Assembly (NCBI GenBank): GCA_017399005.1
Contig: JAFQEO010000031.1
Coordinates: 1-63,702, forward strand
DNA: 63,702 bases
Source: Peptococcaceae bacterium
Lineage (GTDB): Bacteria; Bacillota; Peptococcia; Peptococcales; Peptococcaceae
Direction of reading: 5' to 3'
In this document: positions 56,696 through 63,702 of the stretch, in pieces
How the letters are laid out: each line of letters begins with the position of its first letter
How positions within the stretch are numbered: the stretch's first letter is position 1
Program-made: the position numbers and the translations under genes
The notes under the pieces: model-generated
What the model was told of the DNA's origin: nothing
Databases searched by the model: none
What the model saw: only the letters and a program-made list of their open reading frames with translations

Positions 56696-59632
56696 TTACA
56701 GTTCGCCGTTTTCCATCATCTCGTTATAACGAGCCATTGTCACTTTAATCTGACGCGGTTTGCTGCCTTCATACGGCCCGATTAAACCGCGCTGCTCCAT
56801 TTGATCCACAATACGTGCTGCTCTTGTGTAACCCACGCGGAATCTACGCTGCAACAGTGAAATAGACGCCTGCCCGTTTTCGATAAACAGTTTTGTCGCT
56901 TCTGGAATTAAATCATCCCATTCTTCTTCCTGACTTCCGCTGCTTTCTGCCTGTACTGCAGCAGTGCCGATTTCCTCGTTATAAACCGGCTGCGCCTGTG
57001 TTTTCACAGCCTCTGTGATACGGTCAATTTCCTTATCCGATACATACACACCCTGCACACGCTGCGGTTTCGGCATACCGGTTGGATAGAAAAGCATATC
57101 CCCGCGACCCAGCAGTTTTTCCGCACCACCCATATCCAGAATAGTGCGTGAGTCCGTCTGTGACGATACAGCAAACGCAATACGGGATGGCATATTGGCT
57201 TTGATAATGCCGGTAATAACATCTACCGATGGACGCTGTGTGGCAACCACCAGATGAATCCCTGCCGCACGAGCCAGCTGTGCCAGACGGCAGATAGCAT
57301 CTTCCACATCAGCAGGGGCCACCATCATCAGATCGGCCAGCTCATCAATTAATACCACAATATACGGCATTACTTCAATGGCCGCTTTTTCCTCTTCCGT
57401 CTGCGCTGCTGCAATTCGTTCTTCCGACAGTCTGTTAAAGCGCGGCATATCTTTTACACCTGCATTGGCGAACACTTCATAACGGCGATCCATTTCATGC
57501 ACTGCCCAGCGCAGTGCTGCCGCTGCTTTTTTGGCATCGGTTACAACCGGTGAAATCAGATGCGGAATCCCGTTGTAGTTTCCAAGCTCTACTTTTTTCG
57601 GGTCCACCATTACAAATTTTACTTCATCCGGTGTGGCTTTATACAGAATGCTGTTGATTAATGTATTAATGCATACCGATTTCCCCGAACCGGTAGAACC
57701 GGCAATCAGTAAATGCGGCATTTTGGCCAGATCGGCAACAATTGGCTGCCCGCTGATATCTTTACCAAGAGCAACCGTCAGTTTGGATTTGCTGTTCTGG
57801 AACGCATCACTCTCGATTAATTCCCTCAAGCCAACCATTGTGGTGGATTTATTCGGAATCTCGATACCAACAGCCGCCTTGCCCGGAATTGGCGCCTCAA
57901 TACGCACTCCGGCTACAGCCATACTCAATGCAATATCGTCCGATAAGCCTACAATTTTGCTTACTTTTACACCGGCAGCCGGCTGGAATTCATACTGTGT
58001 AATTGCCGGGCCACAGCTTACATCGGCAATTTTACCTTTTACGCCGAAATCGTTCAGCGTTTTTTCCAGACGCTCCACATTGGCCATAATATCATTGCGA
58101 TTCTGCCCATTCCCGGTATTTTCATTGATATCCAGCAAATCGATAGACGGGAACTGATAACCCTGCACCAGAGGCTCTTCCGGGAATAATTCCTCCACCT
58201 CTGCTGCAGCCTCTGGAATGTTCGTCTTATCGGCCTTCTGTTCCGGAACCTCTTTTTTCGATGCAGATGCTTTTTTAGCTGCTGGTTCCTGTTCCGTTTT
58301 ATTGCTTACTTTATGCAGATTTGCAGTCTGTAATTCCGGTTGTTTCTCGTTTTTTTCTATTTTTGATGCTTCCTTTGCTGTTCCCTTCGTCGTTTCCATA
58401 GTATGGATTTTCACCGGTTCTGTTTTTTCCGGAGCAGTTCTGGTAACGGTATAATTTACCTGACGTTTGTCCAGAAGCTGCTGAAAATCGTCTACCGAAT
58501 CAGCAATCAGATACTTTTCCTCCACCAGAGGTTCCCTCGGGCTTAAACCCACGCGTGGTTCCTGTTCATCCAGTGTTTTGTGAATTTCCATCAGGCTGTT
58601 TAAAATAACCGGTTTCTCTTTTGGAATTACCACATATTCAGACCCGGTATAGCGAGGCCGCTCCTGTGTTTTTGGCTCCGGTTCCTCTTCTTTGCTGATA
58701 AACAGATTTTTCATTTTAGCAAAGAGGCCTTCTTTTTTGGCAGCTTCCTGCTGTGAAACAGCGGCAGTTACTTCTTTTGCCTGTTTTTCTTCAAATTTTG
58801 TCTGTTTTTCTGCGGAAACCACTTCTTTTTTGATACTTTCCTGTTTCGGCTTTCCTGCCTCCGGTTCTGCCGCTGGCTTATCTTTTTTGTCTTTTCCGGC
58901 CGGCTTTACAGGTTCTTTATCCAGTTCTTCTTCGTCATCTTCCTCAATAAAGATAAAATGAATCAGCATTTCTTTAATCTGCTCCAGCCCTGCACGCACT
59001 GCCGCAAAGAAATCTTCTCCACGAGTTAATACAGCACCCTGCGCCACCAGCACAATGGCAATTACCGCTACGCAAAACAGCACAATATAAGTGCCAACCG
59101 TTCCAAGCAATTTCTGCAGAATCATGCTGAACACCGCACCGATTACCCCGCCGCCCATACCGCCGGCACCAAGCAGCAGATTATCTTTTATATCCACATA
59201 AGTCACATTCATATGCAGCAGCGTCAGAACCGCACAAACCGCCATTACGCCACCGGCAATCTGCATCCGGGATAAGCGTTTGCCCGACAGCATACTAAGC
59301 CCTGCCAGACAGAACAAGAACGGAAACAGCACAATGCCATTCCCCATCAAGCCATGCATCAGCAGATAAATAATACCGCCCAGAAATCCCATTTCCGCCT
59401 GCAGATCACGCAGTTCTGTACCGATAACACCCGGCGCCTGAAAAATCAGCCATCCACTGTAAATCGTCAGCGCTAAAAGGCCAATGCCGGTTAATACACT
59501 GGTGATATCCAGCGTGGATTTTTTACTGTTCTTTTTATCCGGCTGTTTTTTGGCCGGCTGCTTTTTCGTTTTTTTCTGACCCTGTTCTAAATCATCCATT
59601 GTCATTTGTTTTGTATTTTTCGTCTTGCCCAT
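56696..59632 (-). CDS. ftsK: FtsK/SpoIIIE DNA translocase
   Basis: The start at 59632 (MGKTKNTKQ) has GAGGTGA five bases upstream; an earlier in-frame start eight codons up has none. The 978-residue protein has a basic N-terminus, four membrane helices (about 45-205), a long charged linker (220-500), and the motor: GSTGSGKSVCIN (Walker A), VVLIDELADLMM (Walker B), ATQRPSVDVITG, and a C-terminal winged-helix gamma domain (LLQRRFRVGYTRAARIVDQM). It pumps chromosomal DNA through the closing septum. Confidence 0.97.
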   Translation of the reverse strand: MGKTKNTKQMTMDDLEQGQKKTKKQPAKKQPDKKNSKKSTLDITSVLTGIGLLALTIYSGWLIFQAPGVIGTELRDLQAEMGFLGGIIYLLMHGLMGNGIVLFPFLFCLAGLSMLSGKRLSRMQIAGGVMAVCAVLTLLHMNVTYVDIKDNLLLGAGGMGGGVIGAVFSMILQKLLGTVGTYIVLFCVAVIAIVLVAQGAVLTRGEDFFAAVRAGLEQIKEMLIHFIFIEEDDEEELDKEPVKPAGKDKKDKPAAEPEAGKPKQESIKKEVVSAEKQTKFEEKQAKEVTAAVSQQEAAKKEGLFAKMKNLFISKEEEPEPKTQERPRYTGSEYVVIPKEKPVILNSLMEIHKTLDEQEPRVGLSPREPLVEEKYLIADSVDDFQQLLDKRQVNYTVTRTAPEKTEPVKIHTMETTKGTAKEASKIEKNEKQPELQTANLHKVSNKTEQEPAAKKASASKKEVPEQKADKTNIPEAAAEVEELFPEEPLVQGYQFPSIDLLDINENTGNGQNRNDIMANVERLEKTLNDFGVKGKIADVSCGPAITQYEFQPAAGVKVSKIVGLSDDIALSMAVAGVRIEAPIPGKAAVGIEIPNKSTTMVGLRELIESDAFQNSKSKLTVALGKDISGQPIVADLAKMPHLLIAGSTGSGKSVCINTLINSILYKATPDEVKFVMVDPKKVELGNYNGIPHLISPVVTDAKKAAAALRWAVHEMDRRYEVFANAGVKDMPRFNRLSEERIAAAQTEEEKAAIEVMPYIVVLIDELADLMMVAPADVEDAICRLAQLARAAGIHLVVATQRPSVDVITGIIKANMPSRIAFAVSSQTDSRTILDMGGAEKLLGRGDMLFYPTGMPKPQRVQGVYVSDKEIDRITEAVKTQAQPVYNEEIGTAAVQAESSGSQEEEWDDLIPEATKLFIENGQASISLLQRRFRVGYTRAARIVDQMEQRGLIGPYEGSKPRQIKVTMARYNEMMENGEL

Positions 59633-59671
59633 GTTTTTCACCTCAGACAAAATCATATTTCCAGAAATTTA

Positions 59672-59680
59672 ATTATACCA
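59672..59680 (-). promoter_or_regulatory. Extended -10 promoter of ftsK
   Basis: The minus strand reads TGGTATAAT, 40 bases before the start codon; no -35 match 17 bases upstream. Confidence 0.5.
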
Positions 59681-59854
59681 TTTTTTCATCGCAAAAAAAA
59701 GGAAAAACAAATCAAATGTTCTGAAATTAATTTCGTCACGAGCCTTCTATTTCACTGCACGAGTTCCATTCCATTTTTTCGTGCAAAACAATTTTTTTAG
59801 TAACGCACGCAACAGATTTTTCACATACGCACACATACAAAAAATCACACACAT

Positions 59855-59889
59855 GAAAAAATGCTCCACCGCATCTCGCGGTGAAGCAT
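59855..59889 (-). terminator. Terminator of tRNA-Arg
   Basis: A 12-bp stem with one mismatch (59861-59872 with 59878-59889) and a five-base loop is followed leftward by TTTTTC. It lies 12 bases after the tRNA. Confidence 0.9.
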
Positions 59890-59900
59890 CTCTTTAAAAA

Positions 59901-59972
59901 TACGCCTGATTGGAATCGAACCAACGCACCTGGCTCCGGAGGCCAGTGCTCTATCCACTGAGCTACAGGCGC
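59901..59972 (-). tRNA. tRNA-Arg (anticodon CCG)
   Basis: It folds into a full cloverleaf: acceptor GCGCCTG/CAGGCGT (one G-U), D stem GCTC/GAGC, anticodon stem CTGGC/GCCAG with loop CTCCGGA, and T arm GTTGG-TTCGATT-CCAAT. The discriminator is A. CCA is not encoded. The anticodon CCG reads CGG codons. Confidence 0.96.
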
Positions 59973-59985
59973 AAATCACCTTAAT

Positions 59986-60014
59986 ATTATATCCAAAATG
60001 TATGCATTTGTAAA
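59986..60014 (-). promoter_or_regulatory. Promoter of tRNA-Arg
   Basis: TTTACA (60014-60009), 17 bases, TATAAT (59991-59986) on the minus strand, 14 bases before the tRNA 5' end. Confidence 0.75.
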
Positions 60015-60110
60015 GTTTTTAAGAATAAAATCTGGAAATTTTCTTTTCATCAGCCAGTTTCTTTGCTGCTTCTTTTTCTAAAAATTCTAGAATATTTTTC
60101 CGCGTTATCA

Positions 60111-60149
60111 GAACAAAGGTTTGCATTTTTGATTTTCGTATTATATAAT
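60111..60149 (+). promoter_or_regulatory. lexA promoter with LexA (SOS) box
   Basis: TTGCAT (60121-60126) and TATAAT (60144-60149) are 17 bases apart. GAACAAAGGTTT (60111-60122) overlaps the -35 and matches the Gram-positive SOS box GAACnnnnGTTC except for the last base. This placement fits autorepression of lexA. Confidence 0.7.
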
Positions 60150-60234
60150 ATAGTTGTATATTGCAGGAAATAACTTCTTGCACTGTAAACTAACGATACT
60201 GTTTATTTTATTTTTCAATAAAGGGGCATATACT

Positions 60235-60882
60235 ATGAGAACAAAAACACAGGGCCTCAGCAAACGACAGGCTGAAATTTTAGAGTATATTGTAAAACAG
60301 ATTAACCTGAAAGGCTATCCGCCATCGGTTCGCGAAATCGGTGAGGCTGTGGGGCTGCAGTCCAGCTCGACTGTGCATAATCATCTGACTCAGCTGGAGC
60401 AGAAGGGATATATCCGTCGTGACCCGACCAAACCAAGAGCTATCATGATTTTAAAAACCAATGACGAGATGGAAGCGTTCTACGAGGAAGATAAACCGTT
60501 TGATGAAATGATTAATGTGCCGATTATCGGCAGTGTTGCAGCGGGCACTCCAATTCTGGCAAGTCAGAATGTGGAAGACACCATCACGTTCCCGATGCAT
60601 CTGATTCGCAACAACAACTCCTTCATGCTGAAAGTAAAAGGCGACAGTATGATTAACGTGGGGATTTATGACGGTGATTTGTTAATCGTATCACCGCAGA
60701 AGGTTGCCAACAACGGCGATATTGTGGTGGCGCTGATTGGTGAGGAAGCAACTGTAAAAACATTCTACCGGGAAAAAGGCCGTATCCGCCTGCAGCCGGA
60801 AAACGATGCTATGGACCCAATCTACGCAACCGAAGTGGAACTGGCCGGTAAAGTAACCGGTTTATTCCGTAACATGCATTAA
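60235..60882 (+). CDS. lexA: LexA SOS repressor
   Basis: The start at 60235 ([12 protein letters not shown]) follows AAGGGG; longer in-frame starts reach into the promoter. The 215-residue protein has an N-terminal winged helix ([24 protein letters not shown]), the self-cleavage Ala-Gly (VAAGTP), the catalytic Ser in KGDSM and the Lys in TVKTFYRE. It represses SOS genes until RecA filaments trigger its cleavage. It is monocistronic, with a bidirectional terminator shared with mntP. Confidence 0.97.
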   Translation: MRTKTQGLSKRQAEILEYIVKQINLKGYPPSVREIGEAVGLQSSSTVHNHLTQLEQKGYIRRDPTKPRAIMILKTNDEMEAFYEEDKPFDEMINVPIIGSVAAGTPILASQNVEDTITFPMHLIRNNNSFMLKVKGDSMINVGIYDGDLLIVSPQKVANNGDIVVALIGEEATVKTFYREKGRIRLQPENDAMDPIYATEVELAGKVTGLFRNMH

Positions 60883-60908
60883 TCACAAAATAAACAAGCA
60901 AAACAAAA

Positions 60909-60958
60909 CTCCATTCCATCTGTGATGCGAAATACACAGACGAAATGGAGTTTTTATT
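60909..60958. terminator. Bidirectional terminator between lexA and mntP
   Basis: ACTCCATT (60909-60916) pairs with AATGGAGT (60945-60952), with an inner CTGTG/CACAG stem, followed rightward by TTTTATTTT and leftward by TTTGTTTTG. Confidence 0.85.
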
Positions 60959-60964
60959 TTGTAT

Positions 60965-61528
60965 TTACGCCAGAAACCCTAGATGTTCCAGCAGAATTTT
61001 GCAGCCCATTAATATCAGAATCACGCCGCCAGCCAGTTCAGCTTTTGCTTTAAACCGCATACCAAACACATTGCCGATTTTCACCCCGGCTGCCGAACAG
61101 ATAAAAGTAATGCAGCCGATGAACAGCACCGCAGCCACAATATTAACCCGCAGAAACGCGAAAGTAACGCCCATTGCCAGGGCATCAATGCTGGTGGCAA
61201 TTGCCAGAAGCAGCATGGCTTTAAATGAAAAATCATCATCCAGTTCCTCTTCATCGCCTTCCAGAGCTTCTTTTATCATTTTGCCGCCAATAAACAGCAG
61301 CAGCACAAATGCAATCCAGTGATCGATGCTTACAATCAGATGTTCAAACCGGCTGCCTAAAAGATAACCGATAGCCGGCATCAGTGCCTGAAATCCGCCA
61401 AACCACAGCCCGGCCAGAAGCGTATGTTTTAACTCCAGCCTCTGCACAGAAAGCCCTTTACAGATGGACACCGCAAACGCATCCATTGATAACCCTACTG
61501 CAATTAAAAACAATTCAACAATTCCCAT
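60965..61528 (-). CDS. mntP: Manganese exporter MntP
   Basis: The start at 61528 ([18 protein letters not shown]) has GGAG eight bases upstream; a longer frame to 61606 lies in the riboswitch terminator and is not used. The 187-residue protein has six membrane helices and the two MntP signature segments [14 protein letters not shown] and [14 protein letters not shown] with paired Asp residues. It exports Mn2+. Expression should be controlled by the upstream yybP-ykoY riboswitch. Confidence 0.95.
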   Translation of the reverse strand: MGIVELFLIAVGLSMDAFAVSICKGLSVQRLELKHTLLAGLWFGGFQALMPAIGYLLGSRFEHLIVSIDHWIAFVLLLFIGGKMIKEALEGDEEELDDDFSFKAMLLLAIATSIDALAMGVTFAFLRVNIVAAVLFIGCITFICSAAGVKIGNVFGMRFKAKAELAGGVILILMGCKILLEHLGFLA

Positions 61529-61582
61529 ACTTACAACTCCTGTTCTATAATCTCTGATAGATTCTGTGTCGAGTACAGATAC

Positions 61583-61634
61583 AAAAAAAGAGACTTTCCC
61601 CATCACAGAATCTATCCTGTAATGGACAAGTCTC
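61583..61634 (-). terminator. Riboswitch-controlled terminator of mntP
   Basis: GAGACTTGTCC and the following bases pair with the GGGGAAAGTCTC side to form a long stem, followed leftward by seven T. Its 5' arm includes the CTTGTC that closes riboswitch helix P1, so the two structures exclude each other. Confidence 0.85.
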
Positions 61635-61741
61635 GTTATTTCAAACCAAGCCAGACTGCAATATTCCCCAGTCAGTATGTTGACTTCGTTACACCCGCCT
61701 GTCCATATTCAGAACCGGCAGATGCCAACTACTCCCTTATC
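61625..61741 (-). ncRNA. yybP-ykoY manganese riboswitch
   Basis: The minus strand shows the hallmark AGGGAGTAG near the 5' end, then a GTAACGAAG segment, GTCAACATACTGACTG and a 3' AACGAGACTTGTCC. P1 is GATAAG (61741-61736) with CTTGTC (61630-61625). These match the yybP-ykoY class, which binds Mn2+. Metal binding stabilises P1 and should release the terminator, turning mntP on. Confidence 0.9.
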
Positions 61742-61750
61742 ACGCTTTTT

Positions 61751-61779
61751 ATTATAAACTTTTTCATTTTCTTCGTCAA
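61751..61779 (-). promoter_or_regulatory. mntP promoter
   Basis: TTGACG (61779-61774), 17 bases, TATAAT (61756-61751): near consensus, with the start point about at the riboswitch 5' end. Confidence 0.85.
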
Positions 61780-61800
61780 GTAACGGCAATGGGTATTATA

Positions 61801-62091
61801 TTAATCGTATTTCCGGTTTGGATTTTTCGGAAACCAGCCTTTTTCTACACGCTGACGCTGTTCTTTCAGTTCCCCGATACTCCACAGGAACGAACAGCCC
61901 AGAGCGCCCAGCAGCGCAGAACCTACAGTGTTATCCACCATCAGGGAGCACAGAATACTGATAATCCCGCCCACTAAAAATACCGGCCATACCCGGTCTG
62001 AAAAATAATATTCGCATTTAATTACAATCGGGTGAAACACACCAATCAGCAGAAACACACCCACGCTGATGATTAACCCTAAAAAGTTCAT
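61801..62091 (-). CDS. DUF4491 small membrane protein
   Basis: The start at 62091 (MNFLGLIISVGVFLLIGVFHP) has GAGGAG eleven bases upstream; an earlier in-frame start lacks one. The 96-residue protein has three membrane helices, the conserved HPIVIKCEYYF segment and a basic tail. DUF4491 proteins are found in many anaerobic Bacillota and Bacteroidota, and their function is unknown. It stands alone between the mntP riboswitch and a divergent HAD gene. Confidence 0.88.
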   Translation of the reverse strand: MNFLGLIISVGVFLLIGVFHPIVIKCEYYFSDRVWPVFLVGGIISILCSLMVDNTVGSALLGALGCSFLWSIGELKEQRQRVEKGWFPKNPNRKYD

Positions 62092-62236
62092 ACACTGAAA
62101 CTCCTCTCTCATGATGTAACCATTATTTTATTTTTATACAGTATAACATGAATCCGTATTTTTGGGATAGCCAAATTCACGCAGATAAGATATATTGATA
62201 TAGAAAAACGAAAACTATTCCGAAAGGAGTTTCTCC

Positions 62237-62887
62237 ATGATTTCTTATCTTCTGTTTGATTTAGACGGCACCTTAACCAACCCGCAGGAGGGCATCACAA
62301 AATGTGTGCAGCATGCGTTAAAGGCATTTCAGATTGATGAACCGGATCTAGAAAAACTAATACCCTTTATCGGGCCGCCATTAATTCAGTCGTTTATGGA
62401 TTTTTACGGCTTCACGGAAGACCAGGCCCGGCAGGCTGTTGCTGTTTACCGGGAACGCTTCGGCACCGTTGGTTTATTTGAAAATTTCCCTTACCCCGGC
62501 ATCCAGGAAATGCTGAAGCAGCTTCAGGCACAGGGAAAAATGCTGGCTGTGGCATCTTCCAAGCCAGGCGTTTATGTGCACCGCATTTTAGAAAAATTTG
62601 AGCTGGCGCAGTATTTTCAGGTAATTGAAGGCAGCAATCTGGACGGCACCCGTGTTGATAAAAAAGAAGTGATTGCCGAAGTGCTGGCACAGCTTGGCAA
62701 TCCATCGTCCGACCAGCTTTTAATGATTGGTGACCGCAAATTTGATGTTATCGGTGCCCGTGAAATGGGCTTTGGCTGTGTGGGTGTACGCTTTGGATTT
62801 GCCGCACCCGGCGAATTAGAAGAAAGTGGTGCCCTTTATATTGCCGAAACCGTAGACGATTTAACACAGTATCTCCTGTCTGTCTAA
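62237..62887 (+). CDS. HAD-family phosphatase (phosphoglycolate phosphatase-like)
   Basis: The 216-residue protein has the HAD motifs FDLDGTLTNP (nucleophile Asp), VASSKP (motif II), the Lys in DKKEVI and MIGDRKFDVIGA (motif IV), plus a four-helix cap (20-80). This layout is the Gph/PpaX subfamily, which acts on small phosphosugars, pyrophosphate or 5'-nucleotides; the substrate cannot be assigned. AAAGGAG precedes the start. Confidence 0.9.
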   Translation: MISYLLFDLDGTLTNPQEGITKCVQHALKAFQIDEPDLEKLIPFIGPPLIQSFMDFYGFTEDQARQAVAVYRERFGTVGLFENFPYPGIQEMLKQLQAQGKMLAVASSKPGVYVHRILEKFELAQYFQVIEGSNLDGTRVDKKEVIAEVLAQLGNPSSDQLLMIGDRKFDVIGAREMGFGCVGVRFGFAAPGELEESGALYIAETVDDLTQYLLSV

Positions 62888-62891
62888 CCTT

Positions 62892-63641
62892 TTATTCCGC
62901 CAGCCAGCTTTCCCCGTTGGCATAATTGATAATCACACCGGGCTGGGCATTGCAGATATACACATGAAAACAGATGCCCTGCCCGTTATCCTCAATGGAA
63001 TACGCCTCCATCCGCACCCCGCTTGCCAGAAGGTTTTCCCCTTCATATACCGGAGTCACCCGATACAGCACATGCCGCCCGGTATATTTTATATACTGCG
63101 CCACCATATCCTCAAAGGGCAGCATCCCCTGCACATTCAGAAACCGGGTACCGGTTATCAGATTTTTCTCATTGGCATTTTCCCCGGTCAACTGATAACC
63201 AATTAAGTGACAGCGATTATACAAATATTTTCCGTCTACCACATCATATTTCACCGTATGCCACCCACTAGGCTTTACCTGCCCTATACTTCCGCGCTCC
63301 TCTGTTGGCATCAGCTCTTTGCCAATCATGGCAGTAGCCGGACCGCAGCGTCCCAGGTAATCCAGTTCACTGTAATATTCAAACGGTTCCCGAGCCAGTT
63401 CTTCCTTCGTAAACGATGGAATATTGTCATCCAGAACAATATAAGTGGCTTCTTCATATTCCTTTACACCAACCGGTACCGTACCCGCATAATCCTTTTC
63501 AGAATCATGGAACGGAAATATACCATCCACACTGTATCCCATCGAGCCCAGAATCACAACCAGAAGCACCGCCAAAATCTTCGATACATTCTTCCAGTTT
63601 ACCCGTCTGCGCCGTCTCCGTCCTTTCTTTTTCAGAACCAA
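62892..63641 (-). CDS. Secreted DNA/RNA non-specific endonuclease
   Basis: A TTG start at 63641 fits GGAGGTG seven bases upstream; an ATG five codons earlier (63656) contains that site but has none of its own. About 249 residues: a very basic N-terminus (six consecutive Arg), one membrane helix (about 18-38), then a beta-beta-alpha metal nuclease domain with LYNRCHLIGYQLTG (catalytic His) and NEKNLITGTRFLN, as in EndA of streptococci. It is likely membrane-anchored and extracytoplasmic, degrading external DNA or RNA. Confidence 0.88.
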   Translation of the reverse strand: MVLKKKGRRRRRRVNWKNVSKILAVLLVVILGSMGYSVDGIFPFHDSEKDYAGTVPVGVKEYEEATYIVLDDNIPSFTKEELAREPFEYYSELDYLGRCGPATAMIGKELMPTEERGSIGQVKPSGWHTVKYDVVDGKYLYNRCHLIGYQLTGENANEKNLITGTRFLNVQGMLPFEDMVAQYIKYTGRHVLYRVTPVYEGENLLASGVRMEAYSIEDNGQGICFHVYICNAQPGVIINYANGESWLAE

Positions 63642-63678
63642 CTCTGCCACCTCCATGCTGTAAAAATCTTTTGAAAAT

Positions 63679-63687
63679 ATTATACCA
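63679..63687 (-). promoter_or_regulatory. Extended -10 promoter of the nuclease gene
   Basis: The minus strand reads TGGTATAAT about 38 bases before the TTG start; the -35 region is outside the window. Confidence 0.5.
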
Positions 63688-63702
63688 TAAACGCACCAAA
63701 AA

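Overview
The window looks like a chromosomal segment of a moderate-GC Bacillota (Firmicutes) anaerobe. The support is a Gram-positive style core gene set (DivIVA, SepF, YlmH-like, LexA, FtsK/SpoIIIE, LTA-synthase-like enzyme), strong AGGAGG-type ribosome binding sites, a manganese riboswitch, and large repeat-built surface proteins typical of gut Bacillota. I lean towards a gut Negativicutes or Clostridia member, but nothing here fixes the genus. Almost every gene is on the minus strand.

Layout. (1) 1-15.6 kb: the start of a leftward gene at the left edge, under a perfect 19-bp inverted repeat, then one giant gene for a 5027-residue secreted protein. That protein has an acidic N-terminus, about 50 copies of a 41-residue Cys/His repeat, a phosphodiester glycosidase domain, wall-binding-type repeats and three DUF5648 repeats. 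(2) 15.6-18.4 kb: a small membrane protein, a Uma2-type nuclease and a HipA-like kinase with an Xre regulator, the last pair bracketed by duplicated terminator hairpins. (3) 18.4-39.4 kb: a surface-polysaccharide locus in two transcription units. The upstream unit carries two GT2 glycosyltransferases, rfbA, rfbD, rfbB, rfbC, a Wzm/Wzt ABC exporter, a GT4-GT2 fusion and an LTA-synthase/GacH-like transferase. The second carries a secreted CotH kinase with DUF5648 repeats, a methyltransferase with a coiled coil, and a HAD-GT2-GT2 fusion. (4) 39.5-43.9 kb: a second repeat protein (BspA-type LRRs, 12 of the same Cys/His repeats, DUF5648), truncated by an in-frame stop. (5) 44.0-63.7 kb: housekeeping. 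This includes a DUF1540 mini-gene, an AEC permease, ileS, divIVA, ylmH, yggT, proC, sepF, yggS, an HlyD-like gene, pgpA, pgsA, rimO, rodZ, ftsK, tRNA-Arg(CCG), lexA with an SOS box, riboswitch-controlled mntP, a DUF4491 gene, a HAD phosphatase and a secreted nuclease.

How it fits together. The rfb genes make dTDP-L-rhamnose, the glycosyltransferases assemble a rhamnose-containing glycan, Wzm/Wzt exports it, and the LTA-synthase-like enzyme probably decorates it with a polyol phosphate. The content resembles the streptococcal Group A carbohydrate cluster. Three secreted proteins ending in the same triplet of DUF5648 repeats lie in or beside this locus. One carries a phosphodiester glycosidase, one a CotH kinase, one LRRs. 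My main hypothesis is that the DUF5648 triplet is a shared surface-docking tail, possibly for the glycan made here. That is inference from architecture and proximity only.
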